From: Corynebacterium curieae
GTDB taxonomy: Bacteria; Actinomycetota; Actinomycetes; Mycobacteriales; Mycobacteriaceae
Reading direction: 5' to 3'
DNA: 64,000 nucleotides
Assembly (NCBI RefSeq): GCF_027570035.1
Contig: NZ_JAKMUU010000001.1
Coordinates: forward strand, 620,001-684,000
Under the pieces are notes generated by a model, which worked only from the letters and a program-made list of their open reading frames with translations, did not search any database and had not been told where the DNA came from. This document shows positions 1 through 8,535 of the stretch, piece by piece. The translations under genes were made by a program, and so were the position numbers. The stretch's first letter is position 1; each line of letters starts with the position of its first letter.

Positions 1-1268
1 GGCGCAAAATAGACTGCAAGTTCTCCAGTAACTTCATGAAGCGCTGGGAGATCTGATGCCAAGACTGGGATTCCTATCCGCATTGCTTCGAGAGTTTTGA
101 TTGGGGTAACCCTCGCAGTGACGAGGCTAGAAATTCGTGGAACAACAAAAACGTCCAGCGCACCATACCACTCACCTATTGACTCAGTTGGTTGCTTTCC
201 AGCGAAGACTACCCTATCGGCTACTCCCAATGATCTGGCTAGTGCCTCTAGCCGGCTTCGCTCTATTCCATCTCCGACAAAAAGAGCATTAACATCCGCT
301 GGGAGGAAAGGTAATGCCCGTATAACGATGGATAAGCCCTCGTAGTGTACTAGGCTGGACACGGTCCCAATATATTTCTTGCTTTTATCGACTAAGGACG
401 AAACAAGCTTTTGGGCCGAATCGTGACCTTCCGCGGTTGTACTACGTCGAGGCAGGCTATTCGGAATTACCCAAGCCAGACCTGGGTCAATTCCTTTTGA
501 AACAGCATCCGCTTTTGCTACTTCACTAAGAAAAATGGTTCTGCCAGCTTTCCTCACTGCTTCCATTTCTTTTTCGTGAGCGTAGGTATAGTATCCGGAC
601 GCAGCAGCCTCATTTCTCTTCTCTGCTTCAAACTGACTCAACCAGGTATTTTCCCGCTCTCCCCTCACTTCATAAACCCACGGAATCGAAAGCCGCTTAG
701 CCACCTGAGATGCGACGTACGCATTTCTATAGTCAGTTGTTGTATGAATGACTCCAACCTGCTCTGATTTAGCAATTCTCGTGAGTTCTCGAATTTCTTC
801 TTGAGCACGAAGCCGGCTGTTAGGAAAAAATATCCGCGGTATGATCCGCCGGTAAATTACACCGTCGAGATTGTCTTCTCGAGACTTTGGGATACGGCCC
901 ACGACCACAGGGTAGCCGAGTCGGGTAACACAAATTATTTTTCTTGAGTTTATTTTGCTATGCGCCCTGAGCAGTCCTTGAGTTCGTACGGTGTAACCCG
1001 ATTGTGTGTAGGGCATGGAATTATTGGCAAAATACAGCACTGCGGTCCGCTCATCTATGGAGCCCTGCGTGCTTTGTTGAATTTTTCCCGGCAATTCATA
1101 GTTACGTGGCTCCTTGGCACCCCAAGCACGTGCAGAAGTTTCGTTTCTGGAGGCCTTCCGAAGGCGAATTCCAAACCTCTGTTGTACTTTCAGGCAGAAT
1201 TCGATGGGATTCTCCCACAACAGACTGACGACGACTGAAGGAAGAGACAAGTAAGGACGAAACCACAT
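1..1268 (-). CDS. Glycosyltransferase family 4 (3' end outside window)
   Basis: The reading frame is open from an ATG at 1268 to the left window edge, 422 codons without a stop. It starts one base after the stop of the upstream glycosyltransferase, with GGAG about nine bases before the ATG, so the two are co-transcribed. The last visible part carries the GT4 nucleotide-sugar binding region: VIPNSLPR, then YIGTVSSL, LFVGDG, and finally TPIKTLEAMRIGIPVLASD. The N-terminal half (LYFANNSMPYTQSGYTVR) is the acceptor-binding Rossmann fold. The expected role is transfer of a sugar from a nucleotide donor during surface polysaccharide assembly at the cytoplasmic face of the membrane; donor and acceptor cannot be told. 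The family call is firm, the specific role is inferred from the neighbours. Confidence 0.85.
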   Translation of the reverse strand, partial: MWFRPYLSLPSVVVSLLWENPIEFCLKVQQRFGIRLRKASRNETSARAWGAKEPRNYELPGKIQQSTQGSIDERTAVLYFANNSMPYTQSGYTVRTQGLLRAHSKINSRKIICVTRLGYPVVVGRIPKSREDNLDGVIYRRIIPRIFFPNSRLRAQEEIRELTRIAKSEQVGVIHTTTDYRNAYVASQVAKRLSIPWVYEVRGERENTWLSQFEAEKRNEAAASGYYTYAHEKEMEAVRKAGRTIFLSEVAKADAVSKGIDPGLAWVIPNSLPRRSTTAEGHDSAQKLVSSLVDKSKKYIGTVSSLVHYEGLSIVIRALPFLPADVNALFVGDGIERSRLEALARSLGVADRVVFAGKQPTESIGEWYGALDVFVVPRISSLVTARVTPIKTLEAMRIGIPVLASDLPALHEVTGELAVYFA

Positions 1269-1269
1269 C

Positions 1270-2565
1270 CTACTTATCTCCAAATACGTTACGAATAAAG
1301 GCGTAAAGCTTTTCTGGGGCGATTTCAGTTCTTTCTTTTGCAACCCATTCTCTGCCAAGGTTTCCTACGCGGAGTTCACTAAGATTGTTTGCTAACCGTA
1401 CCCACAAGGCGGCAAGTTCCCTGGGCCGCTCAGGAGGAACAACTTCACCCGCATTACAGTATTCAATGATCTCCGCGGCTTCTCCCGCCACTACACCGGA
1501 AATGTGCAGCCCCGAAGACATTAGCTCATAAGTCTTTGAGGGAACGGCTCGCTCTAGAGGTTCCCAATCGGTTAGATGCACCAACGCAGTGTCAGCCCAT
1601 TCGTAATGCTCGTCAAGTGCATCAGCTGGCCGACGAAAATAGAATTCGGCATGAACGCCGAGTGCCTCAGCCATTTCTCTCAACGCTTCTTTCGCTGCCC
1701 CTGCACCCACGAATCTCAAATGAACATCAACACCTGAAGTAGCAGCAATCTTCGCTGCTTCAACAGCGTTCGCCAAGTTTTGAGCTCTCCCGATGGTTCC
1801 TGCATAAAGGACATTCAAAGTCCCCTTGAGATCTTCATTCACATACTGGCGTACAAAATCAGTTCGCGAGGGAAACACATTCCGTATGGTCACTAGTGGT
1901 AGTTCACGGCCGTTCTTGGAGAATCTACTCCTTAGATTTTCTTCCAAGTGGCTCGAGGTCACCATTACACCGCTCGAGTGCGCAAGAACCCAATTAACAG
2001 ATCGGTCCGTCAACCATGAAGCACCTTGTAATGGTCCATGCGAAAGGAGAAATTCTCGAAACGAGCGTGATCCGACACTATTATTCCACTGGTCAGATTG
2101 AGAAAGAAGATCTGGCCAAGCGTCACGTAAGTCAATTATGTATGGAGCACGTAGGACCTTTGACGCAAAATAAGTGACTACGGCCGTAGGCAATGCAGGT
2201 ACAGTACCGATGATGACATCTGGTTTCCTAGAAGGATGGCTAAAACTTAAAACGGTTAGTTTCAACATCATCCCCATGGCGACCGTAAGTTGGTTCAGTG
2301 CCTTCTGCGTTAAAGAATTACCACCAGGAATGAAAAAGGTTCGATGAATTCTTTCACCAGAGGGACCAAACTCTAAATCTCCCCGGCCACGCCCAACAAC
2401 CTGCTTTGCCCAATCTAAAAGCTTCAGATTGCGACGATAGTGCGGGGGTGGAGCTATAACTTCAAGTGCATATTTGCTTCTGAGCAAATCTGAGAGCCAT
2501 GTCCAGCGCCGTTGCGGTACGCCATTTTCCGGATACCAATACTGCGATATCACCAGGATTTTCAA
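1270..2565 (-). CDS. Glycosyltransferase family 4, WbuB-like
   Basis: A 431-residue cytoplasmic GT4 enzyme. The N-terminus MKILVISQYWYPENGVPQRR is the typical beta1 strand and loop of WbuB-type glycosyltransferases. A second Rossmann domain follows with LNVLYAGTIGRAQNL near residue 255, LRFVGAG near 285 and PSKTYELMSSGLHISGVV near 350, the donor-binding region with its conserved Glu. No signal peptide or membrane segment is seen. It lies downstream of wecC on the same strand and is almost fused to the next glycosyltransferase gene. The set therefore looks like part of an exopolysaccharide or capsule locus that continues left of the window. Codon use is AT-richer than in the housekeeping genes further right, as is common for such loci. 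Donor and linkage are unknown. Confidence 0.88.
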   Translation of the reverse strand: MKILVISQYWYPENGVPQRRWTWLSDLLRSKYALEVIAPPPHYRRNLKLLDWAKQVVGRGRGDLEFGPSGERIHRTFFIPGGNSLTQKALNQLTVAMGMMLKLTVLSFSHPSRKPDVIIGTVPALPTAVVTYFASKVLRAPYIIDLRDAWPDLLSQSDQWNNSVGSRSFREFLLSHGPLQGASWLTDRSVNWVLAHSSGVMVTSSHLEENLRSRFSKNGRELPLVTIRNVFPSRTDFVRQYVNEDLKGTLNVLYAGTIGRAQNLANAVEAAKIAATSGVDVHLRFVGAGAAKEALREMAEALGVHAEFYFRRPADALDEHYEWADTALVHLTDWEPLERAVPSKTYELMSSGLHISGVVAGEAAEIIEYCNAGEVVPPERPRELAALWVRLANNLSELRVGNLGREWVAKERTEIAPEKLYAFIRNVFGDK

Positions 2566-2716
2566 GAAAGGCTCCCACCTTCGCTCAGACCAAAAGGGAA
2601 CTTACATCCTAACCAAAATTGTCTATCTAAAGAACAGTTTGCACCTATTAGGACAGTATAAGCCACGGCCTCAAAGAACCGCGGATCGGGGAGTTCTTCA
2701 ATGATGTAAGCGAGTA

Positions 2717-2743
2717 AGGGGCACCAAAATAATCGCTGCCCCT
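2717..2743. terminator. Possible hairpin after wecC
   Basis: AGGGGCA at 2717-2723 pairs with TGCCCCT at 2737-2743 across a 13-base loop, just downstream of the wecC stop on the minus strand. There is no strong U-tract, so termination is only possible. It may separate wecC from the glycosyltransferases. Confidence 0.35.
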
Positions 2744-2755
2744 CATACGCTGCTC

Positions 2756-4021
2756 CTAAGAACGCCAGATGCCTTTGGTATCGATAACCGACTTGCCTTC
2801 AAGCAAGGAAGTGTCCATCTGGACAAATTCCTTGTGGTTAACCAAAAGCAGAACCACATCTGCATCATGTACGGCAGTTTCTAGTTCCTGCTTTTTCAGA
2901 TTTGGTATCGCCGATAGTGATTCTGGCAAATCCGAAACATTCGGCTCAACTACTCGGATATCTACCTCCGGATTCTCCGAGCCGAGAGTCTTGACGATAT
3001 TTAGCGAAGGGGATTCTCGAAGGTCATCGATGTCGTTCTTAAAAGCGATACCCAACGCTGCAACAGTGGGACTCTCCTTACCTTCGAGCGCAGCCTTGAC
3101 TTGTTCAATTACCCATGCTGGTTTTCCATCGTTTACGTCTCGGGCCATCTTGATAATTTTTGCCTCTTCAGGCACGGAGGAGACAATAAACCAAGGATCG
3201 ACTGCAATGCAGTGACCGCCGACGCCAGGGCCTGGCTGCAGAATGTTTACACGAGGATGGTGGTTAGCAAGCTCAATGAGTTCCCACACATCAATTCCCA
3301 AACGGTCACTAATCAGTGACAACTCATTAGCGAAAGCAATGTTTACGTCCCTGAAGGAATTTTCGGTAAGCTTAGCCATTTCAGCTGTTGTGGCATTCGT
3401 CTGCAACAGTTCAGCTGTACAGAATGTGCCGTATAACTCAACAGCAAGCTGGGTGCCCCGTGGGGTCAAACCACCGATCACTCGGTCGTTGTTTTCCATC
3501 TCTTCCATAATTTGCCCTGGAAGCACTCGCTCCGGACAATGTGCTACGAAAATTGCATTTTCGTCGTCTTCATCCAGGGACAGGTCCGGGCGAAGTTCGA
3601 GGATGTAATTCGCCATGTCCTCGGTGGTTCCTGGAGGAGAAGTGGACTCTAGAACGACCAATGCGCCAGGACGCAGATGCGGGGCCATAGCCTCAACTGC
3701 GGAATTGATGAACTTGGTGTCTACCTTGTGGTCTTCCTTGAAAGGCGTAGGAACGCAGACGATATATGCATCTGCTTCAACCTGTTCGGTCTGGGCAACC
3801 AGGTAACCCTCCTCAACGACCCGCTTTAGAAGAACGTCGAAACCCGGCTCAAAGAAAGGTACTTCCCCTTGGTTGATTGACTCTACGAATTTAGAGTTCA
3901 CATCAACGCCAGTGACATGAACTCCCTTGGAAGCAATGAACGCAGCGGTGGGCAATCCGATATAGCCCAGTCCAACCACACAAACTCTTTCAAATGTCTG
4001 AGTAGACTTTTCAGAATGCAT
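2756..4021 (-). CDS. wecC: UDP-N-acetyl-D-mannosamine dehydrogenase
   Basis: A 421-residue NAD-dependent nucleotide-sugar dehydrogenase. It should oxidise UDP-ManNAc in two steps to UDP-ManNAcA (a relative could act on UDP-GlcNAc). The dinucleotide-binding motif GLGYIGLP is at residues 17-24, the central domain holds LTENSFRDVNIAFANEL, and the catalytic cysteine is in PGVGGHCIAVDPWF near residue 270. The C-terminal UDP-binding domain contains ALGIAFKNDIDDLRESP. Length and domain order are those of WecC. Its likely substrate supplier, the epimerase WecB, is encoded 20 kb away at 24182-25363. Neighbouring glycosyltransferases point to a ManNAcA-containing surface polysaccharide. The substrate is inferred; the reaction class is firm. 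Confidence 0.9.
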   Translation of the reverse strand: MHSEKSTQTFERVCVVGLGYIGLPTAAFIASKGVHVTGVDVNSKFVESINQGEVPFFEPGFDVLLKRVVEEGYLVAQTEQVEADAYIVCVPTPFKEDHKVDTKFINSAVEAMAPHLRPGALVVLESTSPPGTTEDMANYILELRPDLSLDEDDENAIFVAHCPERVLPGQIMEEMENNDRVIGGLTPRGTQLAVELYGTFCTAELLQTNATTAEMAKLTENSFRDVNIAFANELSLISDRLGIDVWELIELANHHPRVNILQPGPGVGGHCIAVDPWFIVSSVPEEAKIIKMARDVNDGKPAWVIEQVKAALEGKESPTVAALGIAFKNDIDDLRESPSLNIVKTLGSENPEVDIRVVEPNVSDLPESLSAIPNLKKQELETAVHDADVVLLLVNHKEFVQMDTSLLEGKSVIDTKGIWRS

Positions 4022-4236
4022 GAATACCTTTCTCGAATACTTTCAAATCCATACCCTACACGGAGTTTGAGCCTCGCTCAGTGGGAAGTGGCACAGAAGT
4101 TCAGCTGAGCACTGCAACTCTTCCTATAGCCCCGTTTATCAGCTTCTTACAGGCGATTTGTACCTAACCCTTCCTTGCCTATATAGTTATTTCTCGTTGC
4201 ACAGAGAACAGCAAGTTCGAAGTACAACGTGCATAT

Positions 4237-4309
4237 TCCTCCATAGCTCAGTTGGCAGAGCATTCGACTGTTAATCGAAGGGTCACTGGTTCGAGCCCAG
4301 TTGGAGGAG
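4237..4309 (+). tRNA. tRNA-Asn (anticodon GTT)
   Basis: Cloverleaf of 73 bases. The acceptor arm TCCTCCA (4237-4243) pairs with TGGAGGA (4302-4308), with discriminator G at 4309 followed by CA. The D-arm contains AGCTCAGTTGGCAGAGC. The anticodon stem CGACTGTTAATCG has GTT at 4270-4272. The T-arm is CTGGTTCGAGCCCAG. It is followed within ten bases by a strong terminator. No duplicated 3' end of this tRNA is seen in the window, so there is no sign of an integrated element here. Confidence 0.97.
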
Positions 4310-4316
4310 CAATAGG

Positions 4317-4350
4317 AAATACCGCCTAGCTTTCTTGCTAGGCGGTATTT
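4317..4350. terminator. Strong bidirectional terminator
   Basis: A 14-base perfect stem, AAATACCGCCTAGC / GCTAGGCGGTATTT, with a six-base loop, has A- and T-rich flanks on both sides. It ends the tRNA-Asn transcript on the plus strand and the aldehyde dehydrogenase transcript on the minus strand. Confidence 0.9.
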
Positions 4351-4360
4351 TTGTTGTGCC

Positions 4361-5734
4361 CTAATCGTTGATGTACAAGTACTGCTTGTTTACAAACTCA
4401 TCGAGGGCGAAGACGGAAAGCTCGCGGCCATAGCCGGAGTTTTTGATGCCGCCGAACGGCAGTACTGGGGAAAAGTACTGACCTAGGTTTACGTGGATCA
4501 TGCCGGTATCGATCTGATCGGCGACCTTGGTGGCGCGCTCAGTGTCATCAGAGAACACGGCGCCGCCTAGGCCATAGTTGGAGTTATTGGCCAGTTCCAC
4601 TGCCTCCTTCTCAGAGGAGACCTTGTAAATCTCGGCTACGGGACCGAAGAACTCTTCGTAGTAGGAGTCGGAGCCCACAGGGACGTCGGTAAGCACAGTC
4701 GGCGTGTAATAGGCTGCGGTCTCATGCAGCTCACCGCCGGTGCGGATGGTTGCCCCATTGTCCACGGCGCGCTGGACCTGCTTGTCAATGTTCTCGGCCG
4801 CGCTACGCGAGGACATTGGGTAGTACTGATTGTCCTCCGGATTGGAGGGGTCACCCTGAGCCATGCCCTCAGCAATGCGAACCATCTCATCCACAAACTC
4901 ATCGTAGATGTCCTCCATAACGATGATTCGCTTATTGGAGGTGCAAGCCTGGCCGACGTTCTCGATGCGCTTTACCCACGCTTCTTCAGCCGCCTTGGTG
5001 ACATCGGCGGCATCAAGAATGATGTACGGGTCGGTGCCGCCGAGCTCGAGCACTGCCTTCTTGAGGTTGCGACCGGCTATTTCCGCGATGGCGGCGCCGG
5101 CACGCTCCGATCCTGTAAGAGATACACCCTGAATACGCGGGTCGGCGATAATGTCCGCAATCTGGTCATGGTCGGCGTAGATATTGATGTACACACCCTC
5201 CGGCAAGCCGGCCTCGCGGAAGATTTCCTCGATGGCCGCGGCGGACTTCGGGGTAATCTCGGCGTGCTTCAGCAGAATGCAGTTACCATTCATCAGGTTA
5301 GGACCAGCAAAGCGCGCAACCTGGTAGATGGGGTAATTCCACGGCATGATTCCCAACAACGAGCCAACCGGCAGGCGGCGAACGGTGGCCTTTCCACCAG
5401 GCACATCGACCGGTTTGTCCTTGTTGTGCTCTGGGGCATTATCCGCATAGAACTGCAAGATGTCACCAGAGAAGTTAATCTCCCACTCGCCTTCCGGCGT
5501 AGCCTTACCCATCTCTTGAGCCTCAATCTTGGCCAGATCAGCCTTGCGCTCTTTAAAGAGCTCGGCAGCGCGAGAGACTATTTTTGCGCGTTCTTCAATC
5601 GGGGTCTTGCGCCAGGTTTGGAAGGCCTCGTGGGACTTGGCTAGAGCTTCTTGGATTTGTTCGTCGGTAAAGGTATCGAAAGATTCGACTACCTCGTTGG
5701 TGGCCGGGTTGGTTACTGCATAGCCCTGTGACAT
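4361..5734 (-). CDS. NAD(P)-dependent aldehyde dehydrogenase, succinate-semialdehyde dehydrogenase type
   Basis: A 457-residue ALDH-superfamily enzyme that oxidises an aldehyde to the acid in the cytoplasm. Catalytic Asn133 is in PWNYP, the general base Glu230 in LELGGTDP and the nucleophile Cys264 in GQACTSNKR. Length and the motif VSLTGSERAG match the GabD-like group that lacks the longer N-terminal oligomerisation arm. The start has a good ribosome site (AAAGGATG before the ATG). It is the last gene on the minus strand behind three DUF2236 oxygenase genes; a 134-base gap with an inverted repeat GCACA-CAT-TGTGC (5778-5790) separates them, so it may have its own promoter. GabD proteins act on succinate semialdehyde, but the context suggests that aldehydes made by the oxygenases could be the real substrates. 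Confidence 0.9.
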   Translation of the reverse strand: MSQGYAVTNPATNEVVESFDTFTDEQIQEALAKSHEAFQTWRKTPIEERAKIVSRAAELFKERKADLAKIEAQEMGKATPEGEWEINFSGDILQFYADNAPEHNKDKPVDVPGGKATVRRLPVGSLLGIMPWNYPIYQVARFAGPNLMNGNCILLKHAEITPKSAAAIEEIFREAGLPEGVYINIYADHDQIADIIADPRIQGVSLTGSERAGAAIAEIAGRNLKKAVLELGGTDPYIILDAADVTKAAEEAWVKRIENVGQACTSNKRIIVMEDIYDEFVDEMVRIAEGMAQGDPSNPEDNQYYPMSSRSAAENIDKQVQRAVDNGATIRTGGELHETAAYYTPTVLTDVPVGSDSYYEEFFGPVAEIYKVSSEKEAVELANNSNYGLGGAVFSDDTERATKVADQIDTGMIHVNLGQYFSPVLPFGGIKNSGYGRELSVFALDEFVNKQYLYIND

Positions 5735-5777
5735 TGGGACATCCTTTCTGGGGTATTTGAACGGTGGGGATACTCAC

Positions 5778-5790
5778 GCACACATTGTGC
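5778..5790. promoter_or_regulatory. Inverted repeat upstream of aldehyde dehydrogenase
   Basis: GCACACATTGTGC reads as GCACA-cat-TGTGC, 44 bases before the ALDH start. CACAT/ATGTG half-sites also occur upstream of the first DUF2236 gene (9939-9959). A shared regulator is possible but untested. Confidence 0.35.
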
Positions 5791-5868
5791 TTGCCACAAC
5801 AGTACGCGAATTATGTTATGTGAGTCACCGTTTATGATGAGTAAAAATTTTTAGCGAAAGGAGGCTTA

Positions 5869-7074
5869 TTAGGCGCCCACAGCAAGGGAGCCGTCCTTCA
5901 TTTTCACGCCATCGTCTTGCTTCATGTAGGTGGCATCGCGGGTGAGCATCTGACGGACCATCCCTTCGTTTTTCTTAATCTCCGCTTCGAGTGCTTCTTC
6001 GTTGTGGCGCAACAGGTCGAAACGCTCCTGAACGAGAGGAGCTTCCATTTCCAGAATTGGGCGCATCACAGAATCCGCCACGCCGCACGCATCGGCAACC
6101 TCATCGCCGTGGATGATGCGTACGTGTGCTGCAGTCCAATCTGCGAGAGTGTCTTCCGGAAGACCGGTAAGTTCTTGAGCATTGACGACGAAGCCGGACA
6201 TGAGGGCATCGACAAGCTTGCGGGCAGAGTCATTAATCTCGCCATCGACAGAGTGAATAGCATCCATGGTTTCCTGGGACGCTTCTACCCCATCCTCGCC
6301 TTGGAAAAGATCCGTGCGAATGCCCAGCATGCGCCCGACGATCTTCCAAAGGTAGAACGCGTCCTTTTCCTCCTCGGCGGTGAGCTGCCAGCCCATGCGC
6401 CGCAGGCCAGCGTATGGAATGTAGGTGAAGTCGAACCAGGTACGCAGCATATCGAACTCACTAATCGGGGCGCCATAGTGGGAATAGTCCAGCCCCTTGC
6501 GGTTATGCACGCGGCGCACGTGAGCGTGAATAGCACGCACCATGCCGGTGTGGATAAAACCCTCACCACCCGGCTGTAGCGCATCCGGCAGGTAGAGCGA
6601 ATAGGTCCAGTTGGTGGTGTAGGCGAGGCGCTTTACGGCGCCATCGGTAAGCTCGCCTGTGTTGACCAACAGGTCCGCAATTGCCGGAGTGGCATAAGTG
6701 TGAACCAGGGATCCTGGGCCTAGCGCCAGACCATGGCTCAACGGCGGGATGGAGAGATAGGTGCGGCGGCCGCGCTCTAGCTGCTCGGCATCCAATCCAT
6801 CAAGAGGCTTGGTCATATCCTCAATAAGAGCAGCGACTTCCGGAAAGGTGTTCTCATCCGCAGTGCCGCGGGCAAGGGCCTCGCGCAGATTGGGCATGAT
6901 CTCCTTGACGGTATGACCGCTGGTAAACAATGCGTCCGCTACTGGGTCCATTGCCCAGAAGGCTTCTTGGAAGCGATCGGCGCGGGCCTTGCCGTACTGG
7001 GCCACGAATTCTTCGCGGTTGCCGCGGCCGGCAGGCCATTCCTCAACGGTGGTCAGTGGTGCTGGTGCGTTCAT
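5869..7074 (-). CDS. DUF2236/MpaB-Lcp-type oxygenase, paralogue 1
   Basis: A 401-residue soluble protein of the DUF2236 family, which includes latex-clearing protein Lcp and fungal MpaB, enzymes that oxidatively cleave C=C bonds using a b-type heme. The family core is visible as HTGMVRAIHAHVRR at residues 175-188; His183 sits where Lcp has its axial heme histidine. No signal peptide is seen, unlike secreted Lcp enzymes, so it acts in the cytoplasm. It has a clear ribosome site (TAGGAG) and is the third and most divergent of three tandem paralogues. It is 50 bases after paralogue 2 and probably in one operon with it. The substrate is unknown. Family membership is well supported; heme binding and cleavage chemistry are inferred from the family. 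Confidence 0.82.
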   Translation of the reverse strand: MNAPAPLTTVEEWPAGRGNREEFVAQYGKARADRFQEAFWAMDPVADALFTSGHTVKEIMPNLREALARGTADENTFPEVAALIEDMTKPLDGLDAEQLERGRRTYLSIPPLSHGLALGPGSLVHTYATPAIADLLVNTGELTDGAVKRLAYTTNWTYSLYLPDALQPGGEGFIHTGMVRAIHAHVRRVHNRKGLDYSHYGAPISEFDMLRTWFDFTYIPYAGLRRMGWQLTAEEEKDAFYLWKIVGRMLGIRTDLFQGEDGVEASQETMDAIHSVDGEINDSARKLVDALMSGFVVNAQELTGLPEDTLADWTAAHVRIIHGDEVADACGVADSVMRPILEMEAPLVQERFDLLRHNEEALEAEIKKNEGMVRQMLTRDATYMKQDDGVKMKDGSLAVGA

Positions 7075-7124
7075 GGGGATTGCTCCTATTCGTAGGTTGT
7101 GTGGTGATTGGGGTGCTTGCGCGG

Positions 7125-8495
7125 TTAGCTGCGGGCTTCTTTAGAGTCATCGTGCAGCGTGTAGTCCGACTTAGTGTCCGGCTCATTCTTGGCGATGTAA
7201 TCCTTGATGACCTCCGTAACAGCGGACCATGGCGGCTTGCCATTATTGGCGCGTTTGATTTTGGCCTTTTGGGCACCAGGAAGTTTGTCCCGCAAACGGG
7301 CAACTCGGGCTTCGGCCTTAGCTGCAGATTTGAATGCGATACCCCAAGGCTTGAAGTTGATCTTTTCCCAGCGCGTGCCTTGCACCATGAATTTGGTATC
7401 TTTGTCCCCGCAAATGGTCGACAGCGCGCCTAAAGCAACGTGCGGCACGAGCGGGTGGAGCGTTTCCAAAATGGACATCAACGCCGTAGCCACACGCTCG
7501 TGATAGGAGGAGGAATAGCCACCGTTGCCATAAACGTAGTCCGTCATCTTGCGCATTTCATCGCCAGTTTTGGGGATAAGGCGTTCTTCCGCGCCCATCA
7601 TGTAGAGGATGTAGCCCCAGTATTGGGCCACATCATCCCATTCCTGACCGGTGTGGGGACGACCAAAGAACTCGTCGATGGCTAGAGGCATGAGTCCGAA
7701 CCAGCCTTCACCGGAAACGAGGAAACTCGAGCCAATCGGCCGACCAAACTCGTTATAGTGCTCTGGCCCCCACATCTTTTCTAGACCGCGGTTAGCCTGC
7801 GCGTGCAGCAGTCGCACGCAGACGGCCGCCTTGCGGCCCTCCCCGAAACGCTCGAAGACGTTCTTCTTTCCTAGGTCCACAAAGAATTGGGCTGTTTCAA
7901 TAAAGCGTTGCATGGCTTGGAACTCAAACATGCCGGTTTCACCCGTTGCTGCGGAAGTACGATCTTCCAGGGTGGTAGCCCAGTAAGCAAACGCAATGGC
8001 AAGGACCTCCGCGGTCCGCGTGACGTTGTAATAGGCCACACGCCCGCGTTCTGCCGCTTCCAAGTCCAACCACTCTGGAATGCGGTCTACTTCTTTGAAA
8101 AACTCGACTAGCTCTGGGGCAGGGTCTTGCACCGTATCAATGCCATGGTTGAGCGCCTGCTCAAACTTGGCGCGCGATTCCTTTGCACCATCGCGGCGGA
8201 AAGCTTGAGCGAGCTTCTCACCAGTCTCATCGGTCTGCCACATGTGGTCATCCAAAAGGCGGGTCTGCAGCGTACCGTAGCCCTCCCAAGAATCTTCCAC
8301 CGTGTGCCAGCCATCAAACATGTTATGGCGCAGGGTGGACCAGCTGGGGCTTGCGGTACGGCGATGGGGCGCCGGCCGCAGCGGCATACCCTCGCGGTAA
8401 AAATAGCGGAAATCCTCATATGGGTTTGCGGACATCGGCAGGATCTCTGGCTGGCCTGCTGCTGTCTCCGGGGGCTTGGTGGGAGCGGACATCAT
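7125..8495 (-). CDS. DUF2236/MpaB-Lcp-type oxygenase, paralogue 2
   Basis: A 456-residue protein very similar over its whole length to paralogue 3 next to it. The DUF2236 heme-site motif reads VRLLHAQANRGLEK, with VRLLHA at residues 227-232. It is preceded by an ERGRVAYYN segment and followed by NEFGRPIGSSFLVSGEGWF. An N-terminal region of about 70 residues, absent from paralogue 1, includes NPYEDFRYFYREGMPLRPAP. There is no signal peptide or membrane helix. The start is an ATGATG pair behind AAAGGAGGA. The gene follows paralogue 3 after 40 bases. Its first 119 bases differ from those of paralogue 3 at only three positions, far closer than the rest of the gene. The function is an unassigned oxygenase. 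Confidence 0.82.
   Translation of the reverse strand: MMSAPTKPPETAAGQPEILPMSANPYEDFRYFYREGMPLRPAPHRRTASPSWSTLRHNMFDGWHTVEDSWEGYGTLQTRLLDDHMWQTDETGEKLAQAFRRDGAKESRAKFEQALNHGIDTVQDPAPELVEFFKEVDRIPEWLDLEAAERGRVAYYNVTRTAEVLAIAFAYWATTLEDRTSAATGETGMFEFQAMQRFIETAQFFVDLGKKNVFERFGEGRKAAVCVRLLHAQANRGLEKMWGPEHYNEFGRPIGSSFLVSGEGWFGLMPLAIDEFFGRPHTGQEWDDVAQYWGYILYMMGAEERLIPKTGDEMRKMTDYVYGNGGYSSSYHERVATALMSILETLHPLVPHVALGALSTICGDKDTKFMVQGTRWEKINFKPWGIAFKSAAKAEARVARLRDKLPGAQKAKIKRANNGKPPWSAVTEVIKDYIAKNEPDTKSDYTLHDDSKEARS
8374..8492 (-). repeat. 119-base direct repeat, copy 2 (5' end of paralogue 2)
   Basis: This stretch encodes residues 2-40 of paralogue 2 and matches 9785-9903 at 116 of 119 positions by eye. 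All three differences are single substitutions. The identity drops sharply further into the genes. Confidence 0.85.
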
Positions 8496-8535
8496 TCCTC
8501 CTTTTATCTATGCGTTTCCCGTTATCGGTAATCTC

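Noticed and set aside
4237..4311. tRNA-Asn as an integration site for a mobile element
   Set aside because: No integrase, no repeated tRNA 3' end and no phage-like gene is near.
4724..5644. A 306-codon open frame on the plus strand opposite the aldehyde dehydrogenase
   Set aside because: It is the antisense of a firmly identified ALDH with all catalytic residues; its protein has no recognisable domain, and long antisense frames are common in GC-rich DNA.
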